Origin: Polaromonas jejuensis NBRC 106434
GTDB taxonomy: Bacteria > Pseudomonadota > Gammaproteobacteria > Burkholderiales > Burkholderiaceae_C
DNA: 64,000 bases
Reading direction: 5' to 3'
Assembly: GCF_001598235.1 (NCBI RefSeq)
Contig: NZ_BCYO01000001.1
Coordinates: forward strand, 372,001-436,000
The position numbers were made by a program, and so were the translations under genes. Positions 24,681 through 34,107 of the stretch are shown here, in pieces. Within the stretch, counting starts at the first letter, position 1, and the number at the start of each line of letters is the position of its first letter. Under the pieces are notes generated by a model. That model ran no database searches, was not told where the DNA came from, and worked only from the letters and a program-made list of their open reading frames with translations.

Positions 24681-25175
24681 TTACGGCTTGCTGGCTGTTG
24701 GAAACGGCCAGGCAGCTTGCGGATTCAGAGTCGTCTGAGCCGCAGGGGTGACTGCTACAACGGGGGCAGCAGCGGGCTTCTTCGCGGCTTTCTTCGCAGC
24801 GGGTTTTTTCGCAGCTTTTTTGGCGGCAGGCTTTTTCGCAGCGGGTTTCTTCGCTGCAGCTTTTTTTGCTACCTTTTTGGCGGCTGGCTTTTTAACGGCC
24901 GCTTTTTTCGCCGCTGGCTTCTTGGCCGCTACTTTTTTAGCTGCGACTTTTTTAGCCGGTGCTTTTTTTGCGACTACTTTTTTCGCCGCTGGCTTCTTGG
25001 CCGCTACTTTTTTAGCCGGCGCCTTTTTGGCGGCTACTTTTTTAGCGGCGACTTTTTTGGCCGGTGCTTTTTTCGCGACTACTTTTTTCGCTGGTGCTTT
25101 TTTGGCCGCTACTTTTTTAGCCGGCGCTTTCTTGGGTGCAGCTTTTTTAGCCGCAGGTTTTTTCGCAGTTGCCAT
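24681..25175 (-). CDS. Histone H1-like Lys/Ala-rich DNA-binding protein
   Basis: A 164-residue, very basic protein made mostly of repeated blocks such as [22 protein letters not shown] and AKKPAAKK, like the C-terminal tail of eukaryotic histone H1 and bacterial H1-like proteins of Bordetella and relatives. It is expected to bind DNA or RNA without sequence specificity. The C-terminal 30 residues ([20 protein letters not shown]) are different. AAGGAG lies six bases before ATG 25175 and three before ATG 25178; the former is preferred. The tandem repeats make length changes likely. Confidence 0.88.
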   Translation of the reverse strand: MATAKKPAAKKAAPKKAPAKKVAAKKAPAKKVVAKKAPAKKVAAKKVAAKKAPAKKVAAKKPAAKKVVAKKAPAKKVAAKKVAAKKPAAKKAAVKKPAAKKVAKKAAAKKPAAKKPAAKKAAKKPAAKKAAKKPAAAPVVAVTPAAQTTLNPQAAWPFPTASKP

Positions 25176-25374
25176 CATTTTCTCCTTGATCACGTTGCAA
25201 AGAGCACTTCGCGCTTGGAGTACGCGAAGCGATTCGCGGCGTTGGGCCTGCGGATAACCGGGCCCAGCGCTGCGAACACAGGAGCAAAGACCAGTGCGTA
25301 CTCTTCGGTAGCGTCACTGGCCAATGCAATTCTAGAAATCATTATTGTTGTTACCGTGAGCGACTTTTCGTCAA

Positions 25375-26610
25375 TCAATCCCAGGAAAGGGCACCACCGG
25401 ACTGGTACTCGATCACACGGGTTTCAAAAAAGTTGCGCTCTTTTTTCAGGTCGATCATTTCGCTCATCCACGGGAATGGATTCTCCTCGTTGGGGAAGAG
25501 AGTTTCAAGTCCAATTTGCGTGGCGCGGCGATTGGCAATGTAGCGAAGGTAGCCTTTGAACATGGATGCATTGAGGCCCAGCACGCCGCGAGGCATGGTG
25601 TCTTCGGCGTAACGGTATTCGAGTTCCACGGCTTTCATGAACAGGGCCTTGATCTCCGCCTTGAACTCTGCGGTCCAGAGGTGCGGGTTCTCCAGCTTGA
25701 GCTGGTTGATCAAATCAATGCCGAAGTTGCAGTGCATGGACTCGTCGCGCAGGATGTACTGGTACTGCTCGGCGGCACCCGTCATCTTGTTCTGGCGGCC
25801 CAGAGCCAGGATCTGCGTGAAACCGACATAGAAGAACAGGCCTTCCATCAGGCAGGCGAAGACGATCAGGGACTTCAGCAGGGTCTGATCGGCTTCGGTG
25901 GTACCGGTCTTGAAGTTGGGGTCGGAGATGACTTCAATGAAAGGAATCAGGAACTGGTCCTTGTCCTTGATGGACTGCACTTCGTTGTAGGCGTTGAAGA
26001 TCTCGCCCTCGTCCAGGCCCAGCGATTCGGTGATGTACTGGTAGGCGTGGGTGTGGATGGCTTCTTCGAAAGCCTGGCGCAGCAGGAACTGGCGGCATTC
26101 GGGCGCCGTGATGTGGCGGTAGGTTCCCAGCACGATGTTGTTGGCTGCCAGCGAGTCGGCCGTCACAAAGAAGCCCAGGTTGCGCTTGACCAGGCGACGC
26201 TCGTCTTCGGTCAGGCCGTTCGGGTCTTTCCACAGCGCGATGTCGCGCGTCATGTTGATTTCCTGCGGCATCCAGTGGTTGGCGCAGGTGGCGAGGTATT
26301 TTTCCCAGGCCCATTTGTATTTGAAGGGCACCAGCTGGTTCACGTCAGTCTGGCCGTTGATGATGCGTTTGTCGGCGGCCCTGACGCGCTCTGCCCTGGC
26401 AGGCGCTGCGGCGGCGGACGGGGTGTTGCTCGTGGCGGCCGGTACGGCGGTGGCTTCAGCCTGCGAGATGGCGCCATCGTGCAGCATGCGCGCTTGCGTC
26501 TCGGGCTGCGCGGAAGGAACAGGCGGAAGGTCCATCGAGCGGCTGTCTGGCAAGCCGCTGGTGAGAGATGTTTGCAACGATGGTTTGACTTCTTCGTCCC
26601 AGGTCAACAT
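25375..26610 (-). CDS. nrdB: Ribonucleotide reductase class Ia, beta subunit
   Basis: Provides the diiron-tyrosyl radical for class Ia ribonucleotide reductase. Start [12 protein letters not shown] at 26610 gives 411 residues. Iron ligands lie in [20 protein letters not shown] and [16 protein letters not shown]; radical-site region around residues 190-260. An N-terminal Ala/Pro-rich extension of about 70 residues (to [19 protein letters not shown]) precedes the catalytic fold. Transcribed after nrdA with a 134-base gap that holds a long hairpin. Confidence 0.96.
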   Translation of the reverse strand: MLTWDEEVKPSLQTSLTSGLPDSRSMDLPPVPSAQPETQARMLHDGAISQAEATAVPAATSNTPSAAAAPARAERVRAADKRIINGQTDVNQLVPFKYKWAWEKYLATCANHWMPQEINMTRDIALWKDPNGLTEDERRLVKRNLGFFVTADSLAANNIVLGTYRHITAPECRQFLLRQAFEEAIHTHAYQYITESLGLDEGEIFNAYNEVQSIKDKDQFLIPFIEVISDPNFKTGTTEADQTLLKSLIVFACLMEGLFFYVGFTQILALGRQNKMTGAAEQYQYILRDESMHCNFGIDLINQLKLENPHLWTAEFKAEIKALFMKAVELEYRYAEDTMPRGVLGLNASMFKGYLRYIANRRATQIGLETLFPNEENPFPWMSEMIDLKKERNFFETRVIEYQSGGALSWD

Positions 26611-26701
26611 AGAGATATCCAATTCTTTGGGATTATGAAAGCAGCGATACAAAATGAAAAGTGTTCATTCACATCGCTACAAGTTAGTGTTGTTCAATAG
26701 C

Positions 26702-26738
26702 ATCGAATCGTGCAATGAATTTCATCGCACGATTCGAT
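26702..26738. other. Near-perfect 37-bp inverted repeat between nrdA and nrdB
   Basis: ATCGAATCGTGC (26702-26713) pairs with GCACGATTCGAT (26727-26738) and the pairing continues inward with one mismatch, leaving almost no loop. On the minus strand (nrdA to nrdB) no T-run follows; on the plus strand a T-run does. It begins seven bases after the nrdA stop. It could slow or partly stop transcription into nrdB, or protect the nrdA message end. Confidence 0.8.
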
Positions 26739-26744
26739 TATTTT

Positions 26745-29654
26745 TTATTGGCAGGCCTCGCAACCCGGATCATCGATCGCGCAAAACTTGATGTCGGTGG
26801 CGGGTGCTGCATTCATCTGAGCCTGTGCGGCCGCGGCCGCTGCCTCCAGTGCGCTCACGCCGCCCGCAACTTCAGGGCCTGATGACACCGAGTTCAGCTT
26901 GCCGGCCTGCACGGTGGATTTCTCGGCATGTGTCGCGCCCATGGTGCGCAGGTAGTAGGTGGTCTTCAGTCCACGCACCCAGGCCAGCTTGTAGGTATCG
27001 TCGAGCTTCTTGCCCGAAGCGCCCGCCATGTAGATGTTGAGTGACTGCGCCTGGTCAATCCATTTCTGGCGACGGGCAGCCGCTTCCACGATCCATGACG
27101 TTTCCACCTCAAAGGCGGTCGCGTACAGCGCCTTGACGTCCTGCGGAACGCGGTCAATCGGGCGCAGCGAGCCGTCAAAGTGCTTGAGATCCACCACCAT
27201 CACCTCGTCCCAAAGGCCGAGGCGCTTGAGGTCACGCACCAGGTAGTGGTTGATGACGGTGAATTCACCAGACAGGTTGGACTTGACCGAGAGGTTGCCG
27301 AAGCAGGGCTCGATACAGGCGTCAACACCAATGATGTTGGAGATGGTGGCCGTCGGGGCAATGGCGACGCAGTTGGAGTTGCGCATGCCATCCTGGGCAA
27401 TCTTCTTGCGCAGGGCCTCCCAGTCGAGCGTGGCGGAGCGGTCGACTTCCACATAACCGCCGCGCTCTGCGGCCAGCAGGTTCAGCGTGTCCAGCGGCAG
27501 GATGCCTTTGTCCCAGAGCGAGCCCTTGTAGCTGGCGTACTGGCCGCGCTCTTTGGCCAGTTCGGTGGACGCCCAGTAGGCGTGGTAGCAGACCGCTTCC
27601 ATGGACTTGTCTGCAAATTCCACCGCCGCCTGGGAAGCGTAGGGCACGCGCAGTTCGTACAGGCAGTCCTGGAAGCCCATGATGCCCAGCCCGACAGGGC
27701 GGTGGCGCATATTCGAGTCGCGGGCTTTCTGGACGGCGTAGTAATTGATGTCGATCACGTTGTCCAGCATGCGCATGGCCGTGGTGATGGTCTTCTTGAG
27801 CTTGTCGTGGTCAACCGCGCCGTCCTTCAAATGCTGGACCAGATTGACCGAGCCGAGGTTGCACACGGCCGTTTCGGTCTCGCTGGTGTTGAGCGTGATC
27901 TCGGTGCACAGATTGGACGAGTGCACGACGCCGGCATGCTGCTGCGGCGAGCGGATATTGCAGGCATCCTTGAAGGTGATCCAGGGGTGGCCGGTTTCGA
28001 ACAGCATCGACAGCATCTTGCGCCACATGTCGGTCGCCTGCAGTTTGCGGGAAGGCTTAAGCTCGCCGCGCTCGGCCCGGGCTTCGTAGGCCGTATAAAT
28101 CTTTTCGAATTCCTTGCCGAACTTGTCGTGCAGGTCGGGCGTGTCAGAGGGGGAGAACAGCGTCCAGGTGCCCTTTTCCATCACGCGGCGCATGAAGAGG
28201 TCGGGAATCCAGTTGGAGGTATTCATGTCGTGCGTGCGGCGACGGTCGTCACCGGTGTTTTTGCGCAGTTCCAGGAATTCCTCGATATCGAGGTGCCAGG
28301 TCTCCAGATAGGCGCAGACCGCTCCCTTGCGTTTTCCGCCCTGGTTCACCGCCACCGCGGTGTCATTGACCACTTTCAGGAAAGGCACCACGCCCTGGGA
28401 TTCACCGTTGGTGCCCTTGATGTGGGCGCCCATGGCGCGCACCGGCGTCCAGTCGTTGCCGAGGCCGCCGGCGAACTTGGACAGCAGGGCGTTTTCCTTG
28501 ATGGCGTCGTAAATGCCGCCCAGGTCGTCGGATACCGTGGTGAGGTAGCAGGACGACAGCTGCGAACGCAGGGTACCGGCATTGAACAGCGTCGGCGTGC
28601 TCGACATGAAGTCAAACGAGGAGAGGATTTCGTAGAACTCGATGGCCCGCTCTTCACGGTTTTTCTCATTCAGCGACAGCCCCATGGCCACGCGCATGAA
28701 AAACGCCTGCGGCAGTTCAATGCGCTGCTTGCGCACGTGCAGGAAGTAGCGGTCGAACAGGGTCTGCAGGCCGAGGTAGTCAAACTTCAGGTCGCGTTCC
28801 GGCTTGAGCGCCGCACCCAGGCGAGCCAGGTCAAACTGCTGCAGCTTTTCGTCGAGCAGTTCATTCTTGATGCCTTTGGCGATGAACTCCGGAAAGTAGG
28901 TCGCATAGCGGGTCGCCATTTGCGCCTGATTCACTTCTTCGCCCAGCACTTCCCGGCGAATGGTGTGCATCAGCAGGCGTGCAGTGGCGTAGGTGTAGTC
29001 CGGGTCTTTTTCAATCAGGGTGCGGGCCGCCAGGATGGAGGCCTTGTAGACCTCGTCGATGGGAACGCCGTCGTACAGGTTGCGCATGGTTTCCGCAACA
29101 ATCGGGTCGGGTTTGACATCGGCGCCCAGGTTGGCGCAGGAGGCCTCAATCAGTGCCTGCAGGTTGCGAACGTCCAGTGCCACCTTTTTGCCGCCATCCA
29201 GCACATGCAGCAATGGCGCAGCTGGCGTCTGGGTTTGCGGCTGGCTGGCGCGTTCCTGGTTGCGCTTTTCGCGGTACAGCACATAGGCACGGGCAATCTC
29301 ATGGTGGCCACCGCGCATCAGGCCCAGCTCAACCTGGTCCTGTACATCTTCGATATGGAAGGTGCCGCCGCTGGGACGCGAGCGCATCAGGGCGCGAATG
29401 ACCGCCTGGGTCAAGTCGTCGACCGTTTCGCGAACGCTTGCCGAAGCCGCGCCCTGCGTGCCATGCACGGCCAGAAAGGCCTTCATCATGGCGACTGCGA
29501 TCTTGTTGGGTTCGAACGGAACCACGGCGCCATTGCGGCGAATGATCTGGTAATGGGCGAGCGGGCTGGGCTGCGCGTTGGTGTCGCTGGCGGCCGGGTT
29601 GCTGGCCAAGACGCTGGATGTAGCGGGCACTGCCGCCTGTTGTGCTGTTTGCAT
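26745..29654 (-). CDS. nrdA: Ribonucleotide reductase class Ia, alpha subunit
   Basis: Catalytic subunit that reduces ribonucleoside diphosphates. 969 residues. N-terminal ATP-cone (YQIIRRNGAVVPFEPNKIAV) plus a spacer and a second helical region before the barrel. Active-site signatures: SSCYLTTVSDD (first Cys), NLCTEITLNTSETETAVCNL (Cys and Glu of the radical site) and a C-terminal Cys pair CEACQ that re-reduces the active site. Longer than the 760-residue E. coli enzyme because of the extended N-terminus. Transcribed from the NrdR-covered promoter upstream. Confidence 0.97.
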   Translation of the reverse strand: MQTAQQAAVPATSSVLASNPAASDTNAQPSPLAHYQIIRRNGAVVPFEPNKIAVAMMKAFLAVHGTQGAASASVRETVDDLTQAVIRALMRSRPSGGTFHIEDVQDQVELGLMRGGHHEIARAYVLYREKRNQERASQPQTQTPAAPLLHVLDGGKKVALDVRNLQALIEASCANLGADVKPDPIVAETMRNLYDGVPIDEVYKASILAARTLIEKDPDYTYATARLLMHTIRREVLGEEVNQAQMATRYATYFPEFIAKGIKNELLDEKLQQFDLARLGAALKPERDLKFDYLGLQTLFDRYFLHVRKQRIELPQAFFMRVAMGLSLNEKNREERAIEFYEILSSFDFMSSTPTLFNAGTLRSQLSSCYLTTVSDDLGGIYDAIKENALLSKFAGGLGNDWTPVRAMGAHIKGTNGESQGVVPFLKVVNDTAVAVNQGGKRKGAVCAYLETWHLDIEEFLELRKNTGDDRRRTHDMNTSNWIPDLFMRRVMEKGTWTLFSPSDTPDLHDKFGKEFEKIYTAYEARAERGELKPSRKLQATDMWRKMLSMLFETGHPWITFKDACNIRSPQQHAGVVHSSNLCTEITLNTSETETAVCNLGSVNLVQHLKDGAVDHDKLKKTITTAMRMLDNVIDINYYAVQKARDSNMRHRPVGLGIMGFQDCLYELRVPYASQAAVEFADKSMEAVCYHAYWASTELAKERGQYASYKGSLWDKGILPLDTLNLLAAERGGYVEVDRSATLDWEALRKKIAQDGMRNSNCVAIAPTATISNIIGVDACIEPCFGNLSVKSNLSGEFTVINHYLVRDLKRLGLWDEVMVVDLKHFDGSLRPIDRVPQDVKALYATAFEVETSWIVEAAARRQKWIDQAQSLNIYMAGASGKKLDDTYKLAWVRGLKTTYYLRTMGATHAEKSTVQAGKLNSVSSGPEVAGGVSALEAAAAAAQAQMNAAPATDIKFCAIDDPGCEACQ

Positions 29655-29792
29655 GACTTCCTCTCTGCTTTGTTGGAATGGCGTGTTTGATGTGCGGTTC
29701 GGGGCTGTCTGAATCTGCCGAAGAGCGGTTGGGTCTATGAACTGATTCCTTCGTTCCTGGCCCGAATTGCATCAAACTGAATTAGGGCTAAG

Positions 29793-29840
29793 ACACTATA
29801 CCTAGGGTGTTTGGGGAACACAAGCCACTACCGGTAGTGT
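29793..29840 (-). promoter_or_regulatory. nrdA promoter overlapped by two NrdR boxes
   Basis: Box 1 is ACACTATACCTAGGGTGT (29793-29810) and box 2 is CCACTACCGGTAGTGT (29825-29840). Their centres are 31 bases apart, the spacing expected for NrdR boxes on one face of the helix. On the minus strand a promoter is placed right over them: -35 TTGTGT (29818-29823), 17-base spacer, -10 TATAGT (29795-29800). NrdR is an ATP-cone repressor of ribonucleotide reductase genes; its own gene is not in this window. Confidence 0.85.
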
Positions 29841-30097
29841 ATCGCCGACTGAGTCCCCTGTTACGTTTGGGTGGCTTTCCGACCCCATTTCAGGGCCCAG
29901 ATCGGACGGGTTACAGCCCGTCAAATTAGCGCCAAAGCCTTGTTGGTTCAGCCTTTAAAAAGAAAAATCCAGAGCGGATGCGGTTTAGCGCAGACTTCCT
30001 TGGGCCAGGCCTTGCTGCGGCTGGTTCCGGGAAAATTTTCAGTATTTTTTCACCCGTGAACCTGCCCAGCCCGTAGGCGTGGCGGATCTGAAACAGC
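29841..30097. other. 257-base gap without a recognised gene
   Basis: Between the nrdA promoter region and the end of ampD. No coding sequence, RNA or clear terminator was seen. Confidence 0.4.
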
Positions 30098-30730
30098 TCA
30101 GGTGACTGCGGGAAAGTACTGAGTCGGGCAAGCCAGCGAATCCCGCAGCAAGGGCCAGTCAAAACCCGGTCCCGGGTCTTGCTTGCGCCCAGCCGCGACG
30201 TGTTCGTGCCCGGCAATGTAGGCGATGGGATAGGCCTGAAGAATCGCCGCGCACAGTCCCGTCAGGGTTTCGTACTGAGCCGCTTCAAAGATGCCGCCCT
30301 CCAGTCCTTCCAGCTCGATGCCAATGGAGTCGTCATTGCAGTTGCTGCGGCCACGGTAGCTGGATGTGCCGGCATGCCATGCCCGTTCACTGCAAGCTAC
30401 AAATTGCCACAATTTGCCTGAGCGGGTGATGAAAAAGTGCGATGACACCTGCAGGCCCCGGATGCCCTGGAAATAAGGGTGTGCTTCCCAGTCGAGCTGA
30501 TTGGTGAAGAGACGCTGCACGTTGCCGTTGTCAAACTCCCCCGGTGGCAGGCTGATGGAGTGAATGACGATCAGGTCAATCTGCGAACCGGCGGGGCGTG
30601 GGCCGAAGTTGGGGGAGGCCAGCGCGCGGGCATAGCGGTACCAGCCGTCTTGCCACAGGGTGGTGCTGGCCGTCAGGCCCTGCTGCTCAGGTGGGGTCAT
30701 CGGCGGCGCCGGCTGTGTCGGGGGCGTCAT
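30098..30730 (-). CDS. ampD: 1,6-anhydro-N-acetylmuramyl-L-alanine amidase AmpD
   Basis: Cytosolic zinc amidase of peptidoglycan recycling. Signatures: IDLIVIHSISLPPGEF with the first zinc His, SSHFFITRSGKLWQFVACSE, RAWHAG, NDDSIGIELEG and the second His region AYIAGHEHVAAGRKQDPGPG with the D-P-G-P motif. Up to 210 residues; starts at 30730 and 30700 are both possible. It overlaps the end of pilR by up to 44 bases on the same strand. Confidence 0.94.
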   Translation of the reverse strand: MTPPTQPAPPMTPPEQQGLTASTTLWQDGWYRYARALASPNFGPRPAGSQIDLIVIHSISLPPGEFDNGNVQRLFTNQLDWEAHPYFQGIRGLQVSSHFFITRSGKLWQFVACSERAWHAGTSSYRGRSNCNDDSIGIELEGLEGGIFEAAQYETLTGLCAAILQAYPIAYIAGHEHVAAGRKQDPGPGFDWPLLRDSLACPTQYFPAVT

Positions 30731-32141
30731 CGTTGCCCGGTGTCACGATGTTCAGGCGGGCAATGCGGTAGCGGATCTGGCGCAGGCTCAAACCCAGCTT
30801 GGCCGCGGCGGCCGTTCGGTTAAAGCCGGTTTCCTGAAGCACCTTTGTCAAAATGTTTCGCTCCTGCTGGTCCAGGAAATCCTGCAAATTCTCCGGAACG
30901 ACAACATAGTCTTCGGACGGGGTATCGAAATGCAGTTCGCTGCCTTCTCCAAGCGCCACGGCGCGGTACAGCGTGTTTTCCAGCTCCCTGATATTGCCAT
31001 TGAAAGCGCGTGAGCGTAGTTGCTCCATGACGGAATCCGCCAGGGCCGGCACGCGGAATCCGGACTCCTGGCAAATTCTTGAAAGCAGGGCATGGCACAG
31101 CGCCGGCAAGTCTTCGCGCCGCTCGCGCAGTGGCGGCACCGCAATCTCGATCACGTTGAGCCGGTAATACAAATCCTGGCGAAATGTTCCGGCCCCGACG
31201 CCCGCCGCCAGGTCCTTGTGCGTGGCGCTGACGATGCGCACGTCTACCGTGTCTTCCTGCGGCGAACCCAGCGGGCGCACGGTGCGTTCCTGGATGGCCC
31301 GCAACAGTTTGGATTGCATGGCCAGCGGCAGGTCGCCGATCTCGTCGAGAAACAGCGTGCCGCCCTTGGCGGCCTGGAAAAGCCCAAGCCGGTCTTGTGT
31401 CGAGCCGGTATAGGCGCCCTTGCGTGCGCCAAAGAATTCGGCTTCCAGCAGGTTTTCAGGAATCGCGCTGCAGTTCACCGCCACAAACGGGCCGCTCGCG
31501 CGGTGGCTGCAGCCGTGTACCGCTCGCGCCACCAGCTCCTTGCCGGTGCCCGATTCACCCTGTATCAATACCGGCGCCATGCTGCCGGCCACCTTGACAA
31601 TCCGGGACTTGACGGCCCGCATGACGGGCGAATCGCCCACCAGTTTTTGCAATATGGCCGAGTCCTCGCCCGGTCTGGAGGGCATGGCGGCGGGAGTCCC
31701 CGCGCCTGGCTCCGGCACGCTTTTTTCCTCCCTGGCCGGGAGTCCCGGATTTTTGCCGCCTTGTATGGCCGACGCCACCACGCTGCGGAACTGCTTGAGA
31801 TCAACAGGCTTGGTTAGGTAGTCAAATGCCCCCGCCTTGAGGGCTTCGACGGCATTTTCAGCCGAGCCGTGCGCCGTGATGACCACGCAGCGCTCCTGGC
31901 GCTGCTGGGCCGCCATGTCGCGCAGCAGTTCAAGGCCCAGGCCGTCAGGCAGGCGCATGTCGGTGATGACCGCATCGAAGCGGTTTTCCCTGAGCTGTTC
32001 GCGGGCCTGAAGCAGGTCGCCGGCCGCTTCCACCCGGTAGCCTTCCCTGAGCAGGGTCAGCTCGTACAGGGTGCGCAGATCCGGCTCGTCATCGATGACC
32101 AGAACATGGGCCTGTTGGGGGGCAGGTGTTTGTGTGCTCAT
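30687..32141 (-). CDS. pilR: Sigma-54 response regulator, PilR type
   Basis: Receiver, AAA+ and Fis-type DNA-binding domains. Receiver: VLVIDDEPDLRTLYE, phospho-Asp in VITDMRLPDG, Lys in YLTKPVD. AAA+: Walker A GESGTGKEL, the sigma-54 contact loop reads GAYTGS instead of GAFTGA, Walker B TLFLDEIGDLP. C-terminal helix-turn-helix: RTAAAAKLGLSLRQIRYRIA. 484 residues. Known PilR proteins activate type IV pilin genes; none is in this window. Four bases separate it from pilS. Confidence 0.92.
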   Translation of the reverse strand: MSTQTPAPQQAHVLVIDDEPDLRTLYELTLLREGYRVEAAGDLLQAREQLRENRFDAVITDMRLPDGLGLELLRDMAAQQRQERCVVITAHGSAENAVEALKAGAFDYLTKPVDLKQFRSVVASAIQGGKNPGLPAREEKSVPEPGAGTPAAMPSRPGEDSAILQKLVGDSPVMRAVKSRIVKVAGSMAPVLIQGESGTGKELVARAVHGCSHRASGPFVAVNCSAIPENLLEAEFFGARKGAYTGSTQDRLGLFQAAKGGTLFLDEIGDLPLAMQSKLLRAIQERTVRPLGSPQEDTVDVRIVSATHKDLAAGVGAGTFRQDLYYRLNVIEIAVPPLRERREDLPALCHALLSRICQESGFRVPALADSVMEQLRSRAFNGNIRELENTLYRAVALGEGSELHFDTPSEDYVVVPENLQDFLDQQERNILTKVLQETGFNRTAAAAKLGLSLRQIRYRIARLNIVTPGNDDAPDTAGAADDPT

Positions 32142-32145
32142 GGTT

Positions 32146-33864
32146 TCAGGCGTTCATTGTGTCAAAGGAAGGCCCGGGAACGCCCAGGCGATGTGCTGCG
32201 GATCTGAAGACGACAAAAAATTCATTGCCTTCGGTGTTGCCGCGCAGTACGCGTTGGTAGCCAATCAGGGCACCATAGCGTTCGCACAATTCCCTGCAGA
32301 TATAGAGACCCAGCCCGCTGGAGCGACTCTCGGAGGAGAAAAAAGGTTCGAACAGATGCGACCGGACCGTTTTCTCCAGCGGCTGACCATCACTCCAGAT
32401 GGATAGCCGCGCCTGTGCCGGGGCCACGATCTGGGTGCTCACTTCAATTGCATGGGGGGCGGCGCTGGCATAGCGCAGGGCATTGTCCAGCAGGTTGATC
32501 ATCAGGCGGCGCAGGTGCTCGGCCTCAAACCAGACGCCGGCCTGGGGGGCGGCTGTCGCGACATGCATTCGCTGCGATGCCCCGGTTTGCACGGCCCAGT
32601 CCGTGGCGATATGCCGGACCGTTTCGTCCAGCGCTGCGACGGTTGTCTGGGCCGTGGGCGCCGGTTCCTGGGCCCTTGAGAGGTTCAGCACTTCATCGAC
32701 AATTCTGGCCAGGCGTTGCGCGTTTTGCCTGACCATCCCTGTCAATTGGCGGTGACCGGCATCCTGCAGGTCTTCTTCAAGCAGGGCGTTGGCCTGCGAA
32801 ATGGCGGCCAGCGGGTTTCGGATCTCGTGGGCCACCGCAGCCGACATGCGGCCCATGGCCGCCATTTTTTCAGTGCGCACCCGCGCTTCCATTTCACGCA
32901 GGTCTTCGAGGAACATCACACACAGGCTTTCGTGCGTGCCATTGCGCGAGGTGGTCAGCCGCGTGCGCACCTGAAGGCGGGTGGCATTGCCCTCCGCATG
33001 GTCGAGGCCAATGTCCGCCTTCTGTGGCGATTGCATGGTGAAGGTGTGGTGCACCAGGTCGGCCAGTGCCTGCCAGGAAGTTTCCGAGGCCAGCGCAAAC
33101 GGGGCACTGCGCACGGCCCGCCCCGTGATCAACAGGCGCCTGGCGGCCGGGTTGGCCGAACGCACGACGCCTTTGGCATCCACCACCAGCACGCCGTCGC
33201 TCAGCGCCTCAATCACCAGTTCATTGACCTGGATTTGCATGCGCGCAGCCGACTGGCTGGTTTTGGCCCGCTTCTCCTCCCGTGCCAGACGCAGGGCCAG
33301 CTGGTTGGCCAGCAGCGCTACCAGGAAGAAGCCCGAGCCGCTGAGTCCTGCCTGGAGAAAGCGCGCACCGAAGTCTCCATGAGTTTGCAGGGCGTTCCAC
33401 CAGGCGTCGCCAAGCAGCAACAGCGTCACGCTGGCCGCCGTGCCGAAGGCCAGCAAAATCGGCCCGAGCACCGAGGACAGCAGCACCGGCAGCGCAAACA
33501 GCGGGGTGTAGTTGATGCCGCTGGACTGCAGGAAATTCAGCAGGGAAAAAGTGATGACGTCCACGCCAATGGTGGAAACCCATTGCGCGTCAAAGGTGCG
33601 GCCGGGCGGCCGGGGCCGGGCCCACAGGCGCACGGCCAATGTGGCGCACAGGTAGGCAATGCACACCGCAATGGACCAGCGGTTGGTGATATTGCCCAGG
33701 GCATAGATGAATGCCTGCAGAATGACCAGCACGGCGGCAATCGCGACGCGGGCCGTCATGAAGACATGCCACAGGCGGCCAAAGGAACTTAGCGCGGGTT
33801 CTGTGACCCAGGCCCCGGACGAGTTTTCCGCGGACTCCAGCCATGAGTGGGCATGCGAGTTCAC
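32146..33864 (-). CDS. pilS: Sensor histidine kinase, PilS type
   Basis: Inner-membrane kinase with about six N-terminal membrane helices (residues 35-190), a PAS-like region, the dimerisation His box MSAAVAHEIRNPLAAISQAN, N box LLDNALRYA and G boxes with SSGLGLYICRELCERYG. 572 residues. GTG start directly after the stop of the preceding gene. Partner of pilR just downstream. Confidence 0.92.
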   Translation of the reverse strand: MNSHAHSWLESAENSSGAWVTEPALSSFGRLWHVFMTARVAIAAVLVILQAFIYALGNITNRWSIAVCIAYLCATLAVRLWARPRPPGRTFDAQWVSTIGVDVITFSLLNFLQSSGINYTPLFALPVLLSSVLGPILLAFGTAASVTLLLLGDAWWNALQTHGDFGARFLQAGLSGSGFFLVALLANQLALRLAREEKRAKTSQSAARMQIQVNELVIEALSDGVLVVDAKGVVRSANPAARRLLITGRAVRSAPFALASETSWQALADLVHHTFTMQSPQKADIGLDHAEGNATRLQVRTRLTTSRNGTHESLCVMFLEDLREMEARVRTEKMAAMGRMSAAVAHEIRNPLAAISQANALLEEDLQDAGHRQLTGMVRQNAQRLARIVDEVLNLSRAQEPAPTAQTTVAALDETVRHIATDWAVQTGASQRMHVATAAPQAGVWFEAEHLRRLMINLLDNALRYASAAPHAIEVSTQIVAPAQARLSIWSDGQPLEKTVRSHLFEPFFSSESRSSGLGLYICRELCERYGALIGYQRVLRGNTEGNEFFVVFRSAAHRLGVPGPSFDTMNA

Positions 33865-34107
33865 CTAGTCCCCGGCCTGGCGGCGGTGCGCCTCGCTGCA
33901 GTAGATGCCCTTGGCCCCGATCAGGGCTTCAGAGCGCGGCAGATGCACCTGGCAGACGCTGCAGGCCACCACCTCCGTGGCTGCGCCGGCCTGGCTGGAG
34001 GGCTTGCGCGGTTGGGGGCGAGCCGCTTCGTCTCTTTCCACCTGCCGGTTGTGGCGCCAAAGCCAAAAAACGACCAGGATGAGCGCCGTGACCAGCAGGT
34101 ACTTCAT
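33865..34107 (-). CDS. PP0621-like small membrane protein with Cys motif
   Basis: 80 residues: a single N-terminal membrane helix (MKYLLVTALILVVFWLW), a polar linker, then VACSVCQVHLPRSEALIG and YCSEAHRRQAG, which could bind a metal (CxxC ... C ... H). Function unknown. Overlaps the ypjD-like gene by four bases and abuts pilS, so it sits in an operon with both. Confidence 0.85.
   Translation of the reverse strand: MKYLLVTALILVVFWLWRHNRQVERDEAARPQPRKPSSQAGAATEVVACSVCQVHLPRSEALIGAKGIYCSEAHRRQAGD

Noticed and set aside
24748..25559. Plus-strand Phe/Ala-rich frames over the H1-like gene
   Set aside because: They mirror the Lys/Ala codon repeats of the minus-strand gene; composition is an artefact.
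27180..29690. 836-codon open frame antisense to nrdA, and similar long antisense frames over opgH, mpl, tldD, gspD and others
   Set aside because: High-GC coding DNA gives long open frames on the opposite strand. The products have no recognisable motifs and the sense genes are certain.
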